Assembly (NCBI GenBank): GCA_963792815.1
Contig: CAWBXR010000001.1
Coordinates: forward strand, 186,001-250,000
Length of the DNA: 64,000 bases
Reading direction: 5' to 3'
DNA from: JARRPM01 sp963792815
GTDB lineage: Bacteria > Pseudomonadota > Gammaproteobacteria > Pseudomonadales > Halieaceae
This document shows, piece by piece, positions 55,698-64,000 of this stretch (position 1 is its first letter; each line of letters opens with the position of its first letter). Both the position numbers and the translations under genes were made by a program. Below the pieces are notes generated by a model, which worked only from the letters and a program-made list of their open reading frames with translations, was not told the DNA's origin and searched no databases.

Positions 55698-55925
55698 TGC
55701 AGGTACCGGGCATAGGGTTGGCTCACGGGAAGCTGGCGAAAGGGCGGCGGATTATACCTTGGCGGCGCGGATCCGTGAAACAGCACCGGCCGCCGTTGCA
55801 TAGCCGCCAGCCTGGGCTATAGTGTTGGGGCGCCACAGCTGGATTGGCGCCACAGGTGCCGCTGCGGCCGCGGACTGAAGCGCGCTGGCACACCCGACTA
55901 TATGCAAGCAGGAGAGCACAGAACA

Positions 55926-56411
55926 ATGGGATTATTTGACTTTATGTCCGACGCGGGCGAAGACAAGGTAACTGAGACGGTTGAGGTGTCGGCCGCCCGG
56001 GTCAACCAGCTGCGTGAGGAGAACATCGCACGCATGGTGACACAGCTGGAAGATGTAGACGGTGCGCAGGTGGGGATCAGGGTTGATGGTGAAACTGCCG
56101 TACTTACCGGCTCCGCACCCAGCCAGGAGGCGATGGAGAAAATTGTCCTGTGCGCAGGCAACCAGTACGGCATCGCCCAGGTGGATTGCCAGATGCAGGT
56201 GGATGCCCCCGCAGGTGCCCCCGCAGGCGCCGCGCCCGCCGCAGAATCAACCTTCTATACTGTCCAGCCCGGCGATACGCTTGGCAAGATCGCCCAGGCG
56301 CATTACGGCGCTGCCAACAAGTACATGGTGATCTTCGAGGCCAACAAGCCGATGCTCACGGATCCGGACAAGATTAAAGTGGGCCAGAGCCTGCGCATTC
56401 CTCCTCTTTAA
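55926..56411 (+). CDS. kbp: potassium-binding BON-LysM protein Kbp
   Basis: A 161-residue cytoplasmic protein of the Kbp/YgaU family. The start MGLFDFMSDAGED is characteristic. A BON domain covers about residues 25-90, an Ala/Pro-rich linker follows, and a LysM domain (YTVQPGDTLGKIAQAHYGAANKYMVIFEANKP) ends the protein. E. coli Kbp binds K+ through both domains. ATG 55926 is chosen over an ATG 24 bases upstream. Confidence 0.93.
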   Translation: MGLFDFMSDAGEDKVTETVEVSAARVNQLREENIARMVTQLEDVDGAQVGIRVDGETAVLTGSAPSQEAMEKIVLCAGNQYGIAQVDCQMQVDAPAGAPAGAAPAAESTFYTVQPGDTLGKIAQAHYGAANKYMVIFEANKPMLTDPDKIKVGQSLRIPPL

Positions 56412-56422
56412 TCCCCAATCAC

Positions 56423-56443
56423 CCCGGTGATTTTCGCCGGGGG
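56423..56443 (+). terminator. possible terminator hairpin after kbp
   Basis: CCCCGGTG and CGCCGGGG can pair (8 pairs, one G-T) around a 5-base ATTTT loop, 11 bases after the kbp stop. No T-run follows, so it may instead stabilise the 3' end. Confidence 0.35.
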
Positions 56444-56568
56444 CTTACCAAACCGGCGATGACCAGGCGTGTTCCTGCAGGCCGCTGTGTGCCGCCCTTT
56501 AACCTGTTATTCCCGTCACAATGATGGGCGACACTGCATAGCCACCGGATGGAAGGCGAGGGGAAATT

Positions 56569-57345
56569 ATGGATTCAGTCACGGTAGAATTGCGGGATCG
56601 TATTACCATCGTGCGCCTTGCCCGACCCCAGGCGCGCAATGCGGTGGACGGCGCGACTGCAACAGCGTTGGCGGATGCTTTCAGGGACTTCGATGCGAAC
56701 CCGGACAGCGACGTGGCTATCCTGCACGGGGAGTACGGCACGTTCTGTGCCGGCGCAGACCTGAAAGCGGTGGCGGCCGAGCAGGGCAGTAACCGGCTGT
56801 CGGCCCAGGGGGACGGCCCGATGGGTCCCTCCCGAATGGTGCTGGGAAAGCCGGTGATTGCAGCCATTGCCGGTCACGCGGTGGCCGGTGGCCTGGAGCT
56901 CGCCCTGTGGTGCGACCTGCGAGTGGTTGAGCGAAGCGCGGTGATGGGGGTGTACTGCCGCCGTTGGGGCGTTCCCCTGATCGATGGCGGCACCATCCGC
57001 TTGCCCCGGCTGATCGGCCACAGCCGGGCCATGGACCTGATCCTGACAGGCCGTGCAGTGGATGCGGAGGAAGCCCTGAACATGGGGCTGGCCAACCGGC
57101 TGGTGGAGGAGGGGGAGGCGCTCAGCGGGGCCCTCGAACTGGCGGAGCTGCTCTGTCGTTTTCCCCGCAACTGCCTGCGTTCAGATCGCCTGAGCGCCTT
57201 TGAGCAGTGGGATTTATCCCTGGAGGAGGCCCTCGCCAACGAGTTCAGGCGCGGTATGGAGGTCATCGAGAGTCGTGAAACCGTGGCCGGGGCCACCCGG
57301 TTCGCCCAGGGCAGGGGGCGCCACGGGGACTTCGGTGATATCTAG
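56569..57345 (+). CDS. enoyl-CoA hydratase/isomerase family protein
   Basis: A 258-residue crotonase-fold protein. The oxyanion-hole segments are YGTFCAGADLKAVAAEQ near residue 62 and AIAGHAVAGGLELALWCDLRV near 105. The usual second catalytic Glu region reads RRWGVPLIDGGTIRLPRLIG, so activity could be hydratase or another crotonase reaction. The substrate is unknown. It converges on the DUF2244 gene with a 4-base overlap. Confidence 0.88.
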   Translation: MDSVTVELRDRITIVRLARPQARNAVDGATATALADAFRDFDANPDSDVAILHGEYGTFCAGADLKAVAAEQGSNRLSAQGDGPMGPSRMVLGKPVIAAIAGHAVAGGLELALWCDLRVVERSAVMGVYCRRWGVPLIDGGTIRLPRLIGHSRAMDLILTGRAVDAEEALNMGLANRLVEEGEALSGALELAELLCRFPRNCLRSDRLSAFEQWDLSLEEALANEFRRGMEVIESRETVAGATRFAQGRGRHGDFGDI

Positions 57346-57845
57346 AACGCCCTGTGGCCCTGCGAGCTGTGGCTGCCTACCCGCATTTCTTTGCGCAGCA
57401 GTTCGGCCAGCTTGAGGCTGTCGTCCCGGTTGAGGAACTCACCCACACTGACGGATTCCCCGGTGCGCTGCAGTGACAGGCCTGGGCCGTCCCAGGGATG
57501 TTGTTCCGGCACAATGGCCAGCCCCGTGTCCTGGCGCGGGAACTGCCAGCTCTGCCGGGGTGCATAAAAACCCTTGTCTATGCGTACGCTGTCCTCGCTC
57601 AGGGTAATGACGTGCCGGTACTGCAACTTCCAGTTCACGTAATAGAGCGCGGAGCCCACCGCAAGCAGTTCCAGCCCGGCAAGCGGCAGAATGGGCCAGG
57701 CGCCCATCATGGCGAAGCCGGTGGCAATACCCAGCGAGGGTATCGCCAGTGCCAGCAGCACCAGCTTGTTGGCCCGCCAGGTGGCGGAGCAGTTAGGCTG
57801 GGCTATGATCATCAACCTTGACGCGGTGCGGGCGCTGGTAACCAC
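57342..57845 (-). CDS. DUF2244 membrane protein
   Basis: A 167-residue protein with two central hydrophobic helices (LVLLALAIPSLGIATGFAMMG and PLAGLELLAVGSALYYVNW) and a cytoplasmic C-terminal part (RHVITLSEDSVRIDKGFYAPRQSWQFPRQ). Function is unknown; genes for DUF2244 are often near cytochrome oxidase genes, but none is here. GTG 57845 has an AAGGAA site upstream; an ATG 33 bases later is the alternative. Confidence 0.83.
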   Translation of the reverse strand: MVTSARTASRLMIIAQPNCSATWRANKLVLLALAIPSLGIATGFAMMGAWPILPLAGLELLAVGSALYYVNWKLQYRHVITLSEDSVRIDKGFYAPRQSWQFPRQDTGLAIVPEQHPWDGPGLSLQRTGESVSVGEFLNRDDSLKLAELLRKEMRVGSHSSQGHRAF

Positions 57846-57959
57846 GGTGAGATTCCTTCAAACGACCTAAGGAAGTCTAGTGAATTTTTCTTCACTCGCC
57901 TACTCTTCTCGGGGGGCTGGGCAGCAGCCCTATACACCCATTGGAGGAGGCTTCCGCTC

Positions 57960-58773
57960 ATGCCAGACCGGATGTTGATCGAGGCGCAGGAACTGATTGA
58001 ATCCCCGCCGGCTGTGGTTTTCGATTGCCGTTTTTCCCTGTCGGACCCGGGCGCGGGCCGCGCCCTGTACCTAAAGGGCCACGTTCCCGGGGCCTGGCAC
58101 CTCGACCTTGATTGCGATCTCGCCGGGCCGAAGGGGAAATACGGTGGCCGCCACCCCCTGCCACAGGCCGATGCCTTTGTCGCACTGCTGACCAGCTGCG
58201 GTGTGACTGCGGACACCCGGGTGGTCGCCTATGACGACTCACGCTGTGCGTTTGCGGCGCGCCTGTGGTGGATGATGCGCAGCCTCGGGTACCGTCCGCC
58301 GCGCCTGCTCAATGGCGGGTACCAGGCCTTCCTGGCGGCGGGCGGGCTGCCCGACACCGGACTGCCCCGGCCCGATCACCGGGCGCCCGCAGACTGGTTA
58401 CGCCTTCTCGGGGGTCTGTGATATCACCGGGCTGCGCGAACTGCAGGACGCCGCTGCCCTGCTTATCGATTCCAGGGAAGAGCGCCGTTATCTCGGCCTC
58501 GAGGAGCCCATAGACCCCGTGGCCGGCCACATACCGGGCGCGCTCAACCGCCCCTGGCAGGGGGTGACCTCCGACGACGGTCGCGTGCGCGATGCGGCGG
58601 GGTTGCGGGCTCACTGGGGTGATGCCCTGGAAACGGAGCAGCTGGTGGTGTACTGCGGCTCCGGGGTGACCGCCTGTGTCAACCTGTTTTCCCTTGCCCT
58701 GCTGGGCAGGGAAGACGCCACTCTTTACTGCGGCAGTTGGAGCGACTGGTGCAGTTATTTGGCAGATGATTAA
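57960..58773 (+). CDS. sseA: 3-mercaptopyruvate/thiosulfate sulfurtransferase; frameshifted
   Basis: Two-rhodanese-domain enzyme, about 270 residues when one base is removed in the 58390-58420 region. The N-terminal domain is FDCRFSLSDPGAGRALYLKGHVPGAWHLDLDCDL with YDDSRCAFAARLWWMM. The C-terminal domain carries HIPGALNRPW and the catalytic loop VVYCGSGVTACVN; a CGSGVTA loop is typical of mercaptopyruvate sulfurtransferases. The frames meet between PADW and GVCDITGL; a run of five g there is one candidate site. It moves sulfur from 3-mercaptopyruvate to acceptors such as thioredoxin or cyanide. Confidence 0.88.
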
Positions 58774-58889
58774 AAAGCGGCCGCCGCCTGTAGCCGATGC
58801 AGTATGCGGCGCAGTAATATATATCTTGTAGCCGGCGCCATGCTTAATGGCCCACTGATTTCGATACGCGTTTAACAGGATCAACTTCA

Positions 58890-60409
58890 ATGACAATAAC
58901 AACTTTGCGCTCTTTTGCCCTTGCCGCGCTGGCGTGTGTCCTTACCGCAGCCTGCTCAAACAACGATAACGACGACAAGAAATGCCGGGGGGTCGAGACC
59001 CCATCGGAGCGACTGTTCCTGCAGCAGCTCAGCGACACCAGCGTTGTTATCAAGTGGCGTGGCGAAGCGACTGCCGCCTGTATCGGCACATTGCAGGATA
59101 AATTGAATATCTATGGCGAGGCGAACGAGACAGAGAGCGGCGATAAGGAAGTCCTTTTCACCGACCTCAAGCCGGAAATACAGTACTGGTATTCCATCGG
59201 CGCCGCCAGGACCGCGCCTGACGACCAGTCCTTCGTTACTGCCCCTGAAGTCGGTGCGCTGCCCGCGGATCGCAATACCCGGGTGTGGCTGATCGGCGAC
59301 TCTGGTACCGGCGGCGACGACGAACGCGAAAGCCACGAGGGCGAAGCGGCCGAAGTGCTGGCGGGCATGCAAGCCTACATTGCCAAAGATGGCGAGCCGG
59401 TGGATGTTTTCATGATGCTCGGAGACAACGCCTACTACGTGGGCAGTGACTACAATTACCAGCAGGCCGTATTCGAAACCTACCCGCAGTTGCTGAAACA
59501 GGTGTCGGTCTGGCCGACAATCGGCAATCATGAGATGGGTATAGGGGATACCTGTGCCCGTAGCGGGCTTCAGCCAGTCGGCGGACCCCGACAGCTATGT
59601 GGCGGTCAATGGCGAGGCTCCCTCGCGGATGCCTTACCTCGATATTTTCACCCTGCCTACCAATGGCGAGGCCGGGGGTGTTTCCAGTGGCAGCGAGCAG
59701 TACTACTCATTCGATTACGGCAACGTACACTTCGTCAGCCTGGATTCCCAGCTCTCCGCCCGCGACCCCGACCAGCTCGCGGCCATGAAGGCCTGGCTGA
59801 TCGATGACCTGTCCACTAACACTTCCGACTGGACTATCGTCATTTTCCACCACCCGCCCTATTCTAAAGGCGCGAATCACGATTCCGACGATACCGAAAA
59901 GGTGGGCGGTTTCGATATGCCGCAACAGTGGATGCGCGAGGAGTTCGTGCCGGTGTTCGACAGTTACGGCGTCGACCTGGTCTACAACGGTCACTCCCAC
60001 TCCTATGAGCGCAGCTTTTACCTGACCGGCCTGATCGGCAAGTCGGATACCTATTCCGCAGCCCGCAATGCCGAGCTGGTGGACGGCGATCCTGACCGGC
60101 CGGCCTCCGGTCGGGGAGAGGAGGCCTACGAGCAGCTCAGCCCTACCAGCGGCGGCGTCGATGACCGGGTTGTCTATACCGTGGCCGGCAACGGCGGCAA
60201 GGCCGACTCAGGTTCCGGTATTACCGCCCCGGACCAGTGGTTGCGGCACCCCGCCATGGCGGGGCAACCTGCCGATACCGTGACCCCCAAACGGCGCGGC
60301 CTGGCGGTGATCGGCTCTGGTGATCGTCGATGCCGGCGAAAACAAACTCGTTGCCAGTTTCATCGATGCCAATGGCGAGGTTCTGGACAGGTTCACGATC
60401 AATCGCTGA
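58890..60409 (+). CDS. lipoprotein metallophosphoesterase (purple acid phosphatase-like); two frameshifts
   Basis: About 505 residues if two bases are removed, near 59548 (run gggg; join MGIG to IPVPVAGFS) and near 60315 (join AVIG to LVIVDAGENK). The signal peptide ends in a lipobox LTAAC, followed by a fibronectin-like domain. The calcineurin-like metal site is complete: GDSGTGG, LGDNAY, GNHE, FHHPPYS and NGHSHSYERS. An outer-membrane or periplasmic phosphatase is expected; substrate unknown. A TPR-protein gene follows after 62 bases. Confidence 0.85.
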
Positions 60410-60471
60410 GTCGGTATTCGCTTCAGGGTCACCGCCGGTGATCCGGCTGTCCCGGGCCCGGTGACGTCGCC

Positions 60472-61302
60472 ATGATCTCGCGCACCGCGCTGGCTTGCCT
60501 GGCAATGTGCCTGGCGTCTGTTTGCCTGGGGCATCCCGGGCAACACGATCAGCTGGAGGAGATCAATCGTCATCTGCTGCAAACTCCCGCAGACCAGGCG
60601 CTACTCATCCAGCGCGGCAGGGTCTACTCCGAGGGAGGCCAATACGAAGAGGCATTGGCGGATTATGTCCGCGCCGGCGAGTTGGGCCCGCCTGTACTGG
60701 TCGCCTTCGATCTCGGGGTGCTCTACTACAGAACCGGGGACTACGAGCTCGCCAGCGGTCACATGAACCGGTACCTGGAGCGCTTTCCTGACTACCCGCC
60801 CGCCTATGATTACCTCGCCCGCATTGCCCGTGATGCAGGTGATTACGACCTCGCTATAACCTACCTCGAGGACTATCTGCGCCTGCAGGATAGCCCCAGT
60901 CCGGGGCACTACCTGTCGGCGGCCAGAATGCTGGCCGAGACAGAGCGCTACCCCCAGGCGCTGTTTATCCTTGACCAGGGGCTCGCCACGCTCGGGGTCG
61001 TACCGCAATTGCAGCGCTATGCCATAAGCCTGGAACTCGCACGGGAACAACCCGAGCTCGCGATTGCGCGCCTTCAGACCCTCAGGCAGACGCTGCGGGA
61101 CAGCGCCGAATGGAAGCTCGACATGGCCGAATTGCTGTTGCTGGTGGACCGGGAGGAGGAGGCTCTGGCATTGGCTGTCGCAGCGCAAGTCGAATTGAAA
61201 GGGTTGCGGCCCACCCCCGCCAGGCTGGCACTGCAGCAGCGGGCAGCGCAGCTGATCGCCCGTTCCAATCAGGACCAGGCCGCGTCCACCATCGCAGAGT
61301 GA
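60472..61302 (+). CDS. periplasmic TPR-repeat protein
   Basis: A 276-residue protein with a signal peptide (LACLAMCLASVCLG) and several tetratricopeptide-like repeats: ALLIQRGRVYSEGGQYEEALADYVRAGEL, FDLGVLYYRTGDYELASGHMNRYLE, YDYLARIARDAGDYDLAITYLEDYL, and HYLSAARMLAETERYPQALFILDQGL. It likely scaffolds an envelope complex. Its position directly after the phosphoesterase suggests functional pairing. Confidence 0.83.
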   Translation: MISRTALACLAMCLASVCLGHPGQHDQLEEINRHLLQTPADQALLIQRGRVYSEGGQYEEALADYVRAGELGPPVLVAFDLGVLYYRTGDYELASGHMNRYLERFPDYPPAYDYLARIARDAGDYDLAITYLEDYLRLQDSPSPGHYLSAARMLAETERYPQALFILDQGLATLGVVPQLQRYAISLELAREQPELAIARLQTLRQTLRDSAEWKLDMAELLLLVDREEEALALAVAAQVELKGLRPTPARLALQQRAAQLIARSNQDQAASTIAE

Positions 61303-61320
61303 CCCGGGGCCCGCAGGCGA

Positions 61321-61983
61321 TCAGAAATCCGGCGGACACTCCCCCATGAGCCATTCCCCTGTGGTCGGGTGCTCAAAGGCGAGGGTTGTGGCGTGCAACA
61401 TCAGGCGCGGGGCCATTGCCAGCGCCTCGGGGTGGGCGTACATGTCGCAACCCAGTATGGGATGCCCCAGCTCACGCATGTGAATGCGCAGCTGGTGGGA
61501 GCGACCGGTAACCGGCTTCAGCAGCACCCGGGTGCGATCCGTGCCGCGTTCTAGCACCTCGAAGCGGGTCAGGGCGGAGCGGCCCCGTTCGTGGCAGATG
61601 ACCTGCCGGGGCCGGTTGTCCCAGTCACAGGCGATGGGCAGGTCGATCTCCCCACGGTCATCGCGCACCAGCCCGAAGACCACGGCGTGGTAGGATTTTT
61701 CCACCTGCCGCTGCTGGAACTGGCGGCTGATATGGGCGTGAGTGGCTTTATTGAGGGGGATGACCATGATGCCCGAGGTATCGAGGTCAAGTCGGTGAAC
61801 GATACTGGCGCCAGGGTAAGTCTGCTGCAGCCGGGTGATAAGGCAATCCTTGTTGAGGGGATGGCGGCCGGGGATGCTGAGCAGCAGATCCGGTTTGCGC
61901 ACCAGCAGCAGGTCGCCGTCCTCGTAGAGGATGCGGATTTCTTCCTGGCTGTGGGGCACAAGATAGGGGGGTGACGATTGCAT
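61321..61983 (-). CDS. rluA: RluA-type pseudouridine synthase
   Basis: Pseudouridylates 23S rRNA position 746 and tRNA position 32 in E. coli. The 220-residue protein has the catalytic block ASIVHRLDLDTSGIMVIPLNKATHAHI, LKPVTGRSHQLRIHMRELGHPILGC and YAHPEALAMAPRLMLHA. There is no S4 domain, as in RluA. The start at ATG 61983 is chosen because earlier codons do not look like protein; it faces the methyltransferase gene across 29 bases. Confidence 0.93.
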   Translation of the reverse strand: MQSSPPYLVPHSQEEIRILYEDGDLLLVRKPDLLLSIPGRHPLNKDCLITRLQQTYPGASIVHRLDLDTSGIMVIPLNKATHAHISRQFQQRQVEKSYHAVVFGLVRDDRGEIDLPIACDWDNRPRQVICHERGRSALTRFEVLERGTDRTRVLLKPVTGRSHQLRIHMRELGHPILGCDMYAHPEALAMAPRLMLHATTLAFEHPTTGEWLMGECPPDF

Positions 61984-62012
61984 GGGACGGTATTCTATAG
62001 GAGCCCGCAGCC

Positions 62013-62687
62013 GTGGCATACGATGGCGCCGTGATGACTGAAGAGAAGCTGTTGGGAGATTCCCTGCGCAGCATACTGCCCGATGCCGGGCTGGAAGAAT
62101 GTGCACTGCCGGCCACACCCGGAATCCGGCTGTTGCTGCTGGAAAGCGCTTACCCCCAGGAGGCGCTCTCCCCCGAAGCGGTGCGCCGGGTTATGGACAA
62201 CCCGCTGTACTGGTGCTTTTGCTGGGCCTCCGGGCAGGTGCTTGCCAGCTTCCTGCTGCAGCAGCCGCAATGGGTGCAGGGCAAGCGAGTACTGGATTTC
62301 GGCTGCGGCTCCGGGGTGGTGGCCATCGCGGCGGCCCAGGCGGGCGCCGCCCGGGTGGTCGCCTGCGATATCGACCCGTTGGCACTGGCGGCAACCCGGC
62401 TCAACGCCCGGCGCAGCGGGGTGTCGCTGGAACTTGCCGGGGACTTTTGCGCCGTGTCCGGTGAGATCGACCTGATTATCGTCGCGGATGTGCTCTATGA
62501 CCGGGCCAACCTGGGCTGGCTGCAGCGTTTCGTCGAGCGGGCGCCGAAGGTGTTGATAGCGGACTCACGGGTCAAGGACTTCAATCACCCGCCCTACCGG
62601 CAAATCGGCCGTTATTCCAGTTGCACCCTGCCGGACCTGGACGAGTCTGCGGAGTTTCGCGATGTGCGGTTATACCTGGCGGATTGA
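62013..62687 (+). CDS. class I SAM-dependent methyltransferase
   Basis: A 224-residue methyltransferase. Motif I is VLDFGCGSGVVAIAAAQAGA near residue 95; VVACDIDPLALAATRLNA follows, then EIDLIIVADVLYDRANLG. The style is that of the PrmA-related/lysine methyltransferase group (COG3897), whose substrates are proteins. GTG 62013 has a GGAG site 9 bases upstream; ATG 62034 is an alternative. It is divergent from the pseudouridine synthase. Confidence 0.85.
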   Translation: MAYDGAVMTEEKLLGDSLRSILPDAGLEECALPATPGIRLLLLESAYPQEALSPEAVRRVMDNPLYWCFCWASGQVLASFLLQQPQWVQGKRVLDFGCGSGVVAIAAAQAGAARVVACDIDPLALAATRLNARRSGVSLELAGDFCAVSGEIDLIIVADVLYDRANLGWLQRFVERAPKVLIADSRVKDFNHPPYRQIGRYSSCTLPDLDESAEFRDVRLYLAD

Positions 62688-62758
62688 CGGTTTTGCGGGT
62701 TACCTGCGCGGCGACGGGGGCGCAGCTGTGAAAGGCAACCCCCTGTCTCGATCTGCTG

Positions 62759-62788
62759 TTGGTCTGCGCCGCATTATTTTTGTACACT
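62759..62788 (+). promoter_or_regulatory. candidate accA promoter
   Basis: TTGGTC (62759-62764), an 18-base spacer and TACACT (62783-62788) make a plausible sigma-70 promoter about 35 bases before the accA start. The -10 is directly followed by GGGCGCCC. The M24 peptidase gene is preceded by the same TACACTGG(G)CGCCC string. Confidence 0.35.
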
Positions 62789-62822
62789 GGGCGCCCACCG
62801 TCCTCGCCGAGTTTAGCCCAGC

Positions 62823-63770
62823 ATGAACCCAAACTATCTTGATTTCGAACAGCCAATCGCCGATTTGGAGGTCAAGATCGAGGAGCTGCGCCTGGTTGGC
62901 TCGGATAACGAGATCAATATCAGCGAGGAAATCGACACGCTCCGGGCCAAGAGCACCAAGCTGACGGAGAAGATTTACTCCAATCTAAGCCCCTGGGACA
63001 TCGTCCGGGTCGCGCGCCACCCCCTGCGCCCCTACACCATGGATTACCTGCCGCTGGTGTTCGAGGAATTCGACGAATTGCATGGCGATCGCCACTTCGG
63101 TGACGACAAGGCGATCGTCGGAGGTGTCGCGCGGCTGGAAGGTCGCCCGGTGATGGTGATCGGCCAGGAAAAGGGACGGGCAGTAAAGGACAAGGTGCTG
63201 CGTAACTTTGGTATGCCCAAGCCCGAGGGCTATCGCAAGGCCCTGCGCCTGATGGAAACCGCGGAGCGTTTCAAGTTGCCGGTGATCACCCTGATCGACA
63301 CCCCGGGAGCCTATCCCGGTATCGATTCGGAGGAGCGCGGGATCAGCGAGTCCATTGCCCGCAACCTGGCAGTGATGTCGCGCCTGGCGACGCCCATTAT
63401 CTGCGTGGTGATCGGCGAGGGAAGCTCCGGCGGCGCGCTGGGGATCGGCGTGGGTGACCACCTGGTGATGCTGCAGTATTCGACCTACTTCGTCATTTCG
63501 CCGGAGGGTTGCGCGAATATCATCTGGAAGAGCACCGAACATGCCCCCGAGGCCGCCGCTGCGATGGGGGTGACGTCCTCTGTGTTGCAGGAACTGGGCA
63601 TCGTCGACGCCACCATCCCGGAACCGCTGGGAGGCGCCCACCGCGACCCGGAAACCATGGCCGAAAGGATCAAGCTTCACCTGGTAGAACAGCTGGAGAA
63701 GCTGGAAGAGCTGCCCCTGGAAGACCTGCTGGCGAAGCGTTACCAGCGCCTGATGTCCTACGGTAACTAA
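62823..63770 (+). CDS. accA: acetyl-CoA carboxylase carboxyltransferase subunit alpha
   Basis: Half of the carboxyltransferase that makes malonyl-CoA with AccD. The 315-residue protein opens with MNPNYLDFEQPIADLEVKIEEL and has ELHGDRHFGDD, VMVIGQEKGR, FGMPKPEGYRKALRLM, TPGAYPGIDSEERG and the oxyanion region GEGSSGGALGIGVGD. All are intact. The gene order accA-tilS is common in gammaproteobacteria. Confidence 0.97.
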   Translation: MNPNYLDFEQPIADLEVKIEELRLVGSDNEINISEEIDTLRAKSTKLTEKIYSNLSPWDIVRVARHPLRPYTMDYLPLVFEEFDELHGDRHFGDDKAIVGGVARLEGRPVMVIGQEKGRAVKDKVLRNFGMPKPEGYRKALRLMETAERFKLPVITLIDTPGAYPGIDSEERGISESIARNLAVMSRLATPIICVVIGEGSSGGALGIGVGDHLVMLQYSTYFVISPEGCANIIWKSTEHAPEAAAAMGVTSSVLQELGIVDATIPEPLGGAHRDPETMAERIKLHLVEQLEKLEELPLEDLLAKRYQRLMSYGN

Positions 63771-63802
63771 GCGCCCTTTTAAGCGCCAGCCAGAGCGACA
63801 AC

Positions 63803-64000
63803 ATGGCTGACGCCCCCCTTACCTGCAGCGACCTCGACGACCAGCTCACGACCCTGCTCGATGCCCCCCGCTGGTACGTGGGTTTCAGCGGCGGCATCGA
63901 TTCCACCGTGTTGCTGCACCTGCTGCACAGCTGGTGCCGGCACAATCCCGACGCTCCCGCCCTGGGTGCGATCCATGTCAATCACGGCCTGCACCCCGCG
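63803..64000 (+). CDS. tilS: tRNA(Ile)-lysidine synthase, N-terminal fragment (cut by window edge)
   Basis: Converts the wobble C of tRNA-Ile(CAU) to lysidine. The first 66 residues are present, with the PP-loop WYVGFSGGIDSTVLLHLLHSW near residues 30-50 and GAIHVNHGLHP. Start ATG 63803 is 32 bases after the accA stop. The remainder lies outside the window. Confidence 0.94.
   Translation, partial: MADAPLTCSDLDDQLTTLLDAPRWYVGFSGGIDSTVLLHLLHSWCRHNPDAPALGAIHVNHGLHPA

Noticed and set aside
1..64000. CRISPR arrays, insertion sequences, prophage, tRNA or rRNA genes
   Set aside because: No regularly spaced repeats, transposase or integrase signatures, or cloverleaf/rRNA sequences were seen on reading through the window.

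Overview
The window looks like chromosomal DNA of a marine-type gammaproteobacterium. GC content is high (roughly 63% by eye) and genes are densely packed. Gene content and protein style fit the Cellvibrionales (Halieaceae/Spongiibacteraceae and relatives); this placement is an inference and no rRNA is present to test it. I see no tRNA, rRNA, insertion sequence, prophage or CRISPR array.

Layout. 1-5.7 kb: malate synthase G (cut by the window edge), a LysR regulator, rraA, nadC and an ampD-ampE operon. 5.8-8.8 kb: an FHA-type sigma-54 activator followed by a membrane Ser/Thr kinase. 8.8-11 kb: a TMEM86-like membrane enzyme, a ketopantoate reductase and YajQ. 10.9-15 kb: a thiamine import and salvage operon on the minus strand, headed by a TPP riboswitch (TonB receptor, YkoF-like protein, PnuC/PnuT transporter, kinase). 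15-18.2 kb: a GGDEF-like protein with a degenerate signature, beta-carbonic anhydrase, a small membrane protein and a DUF1214 protein. 18.2-21.3 kb: sulfotransferase, APS kinase and homomeric ATP sulfurylase, a set able to make and use PAPS. 21.4-32.9 kb: a complete type II secretion operon gspC-D-E-F-G-H-I-J-K-L-M-N. 33-40.2 kb: rubredoxin, a serine hydrolase, an M24 peptidase, an NSS transporter, cardiolipin synthase and a split YeeE/YedE transporter. 40.2-48.5 kb: a catabolic block with a ketosteroid-isomerase-like protein, an acyl-CoA dehydrogenase pair, two SDRs and an EthD-like protein, with an S1C protease and a DUF1499 protein between. 48.5-57.9 kb: housekeeping and quality control (HtpX, J-protein, VWA protein, MsrA, CBS protein, RsmE, RimO, Kbp, enoyl-CoA hydratase family protein). 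57.9-64 kb: sulfurtransferase, lipoprotein phosphoesterase plus TPR protein, RluA-type pseudouridine synthase, methyltransferase, accA and the start of tilS.

A striking property of the sequence is that ten conserved genes are broken at eleven places, and every break is repaired by removing exactly one base. The affected genes include core secretion genes gspE and gspL. This pattern points to systematic single-base insertion errors in the sequence rather than biological decay. I therefore annotate these as single genes with a frameshift.
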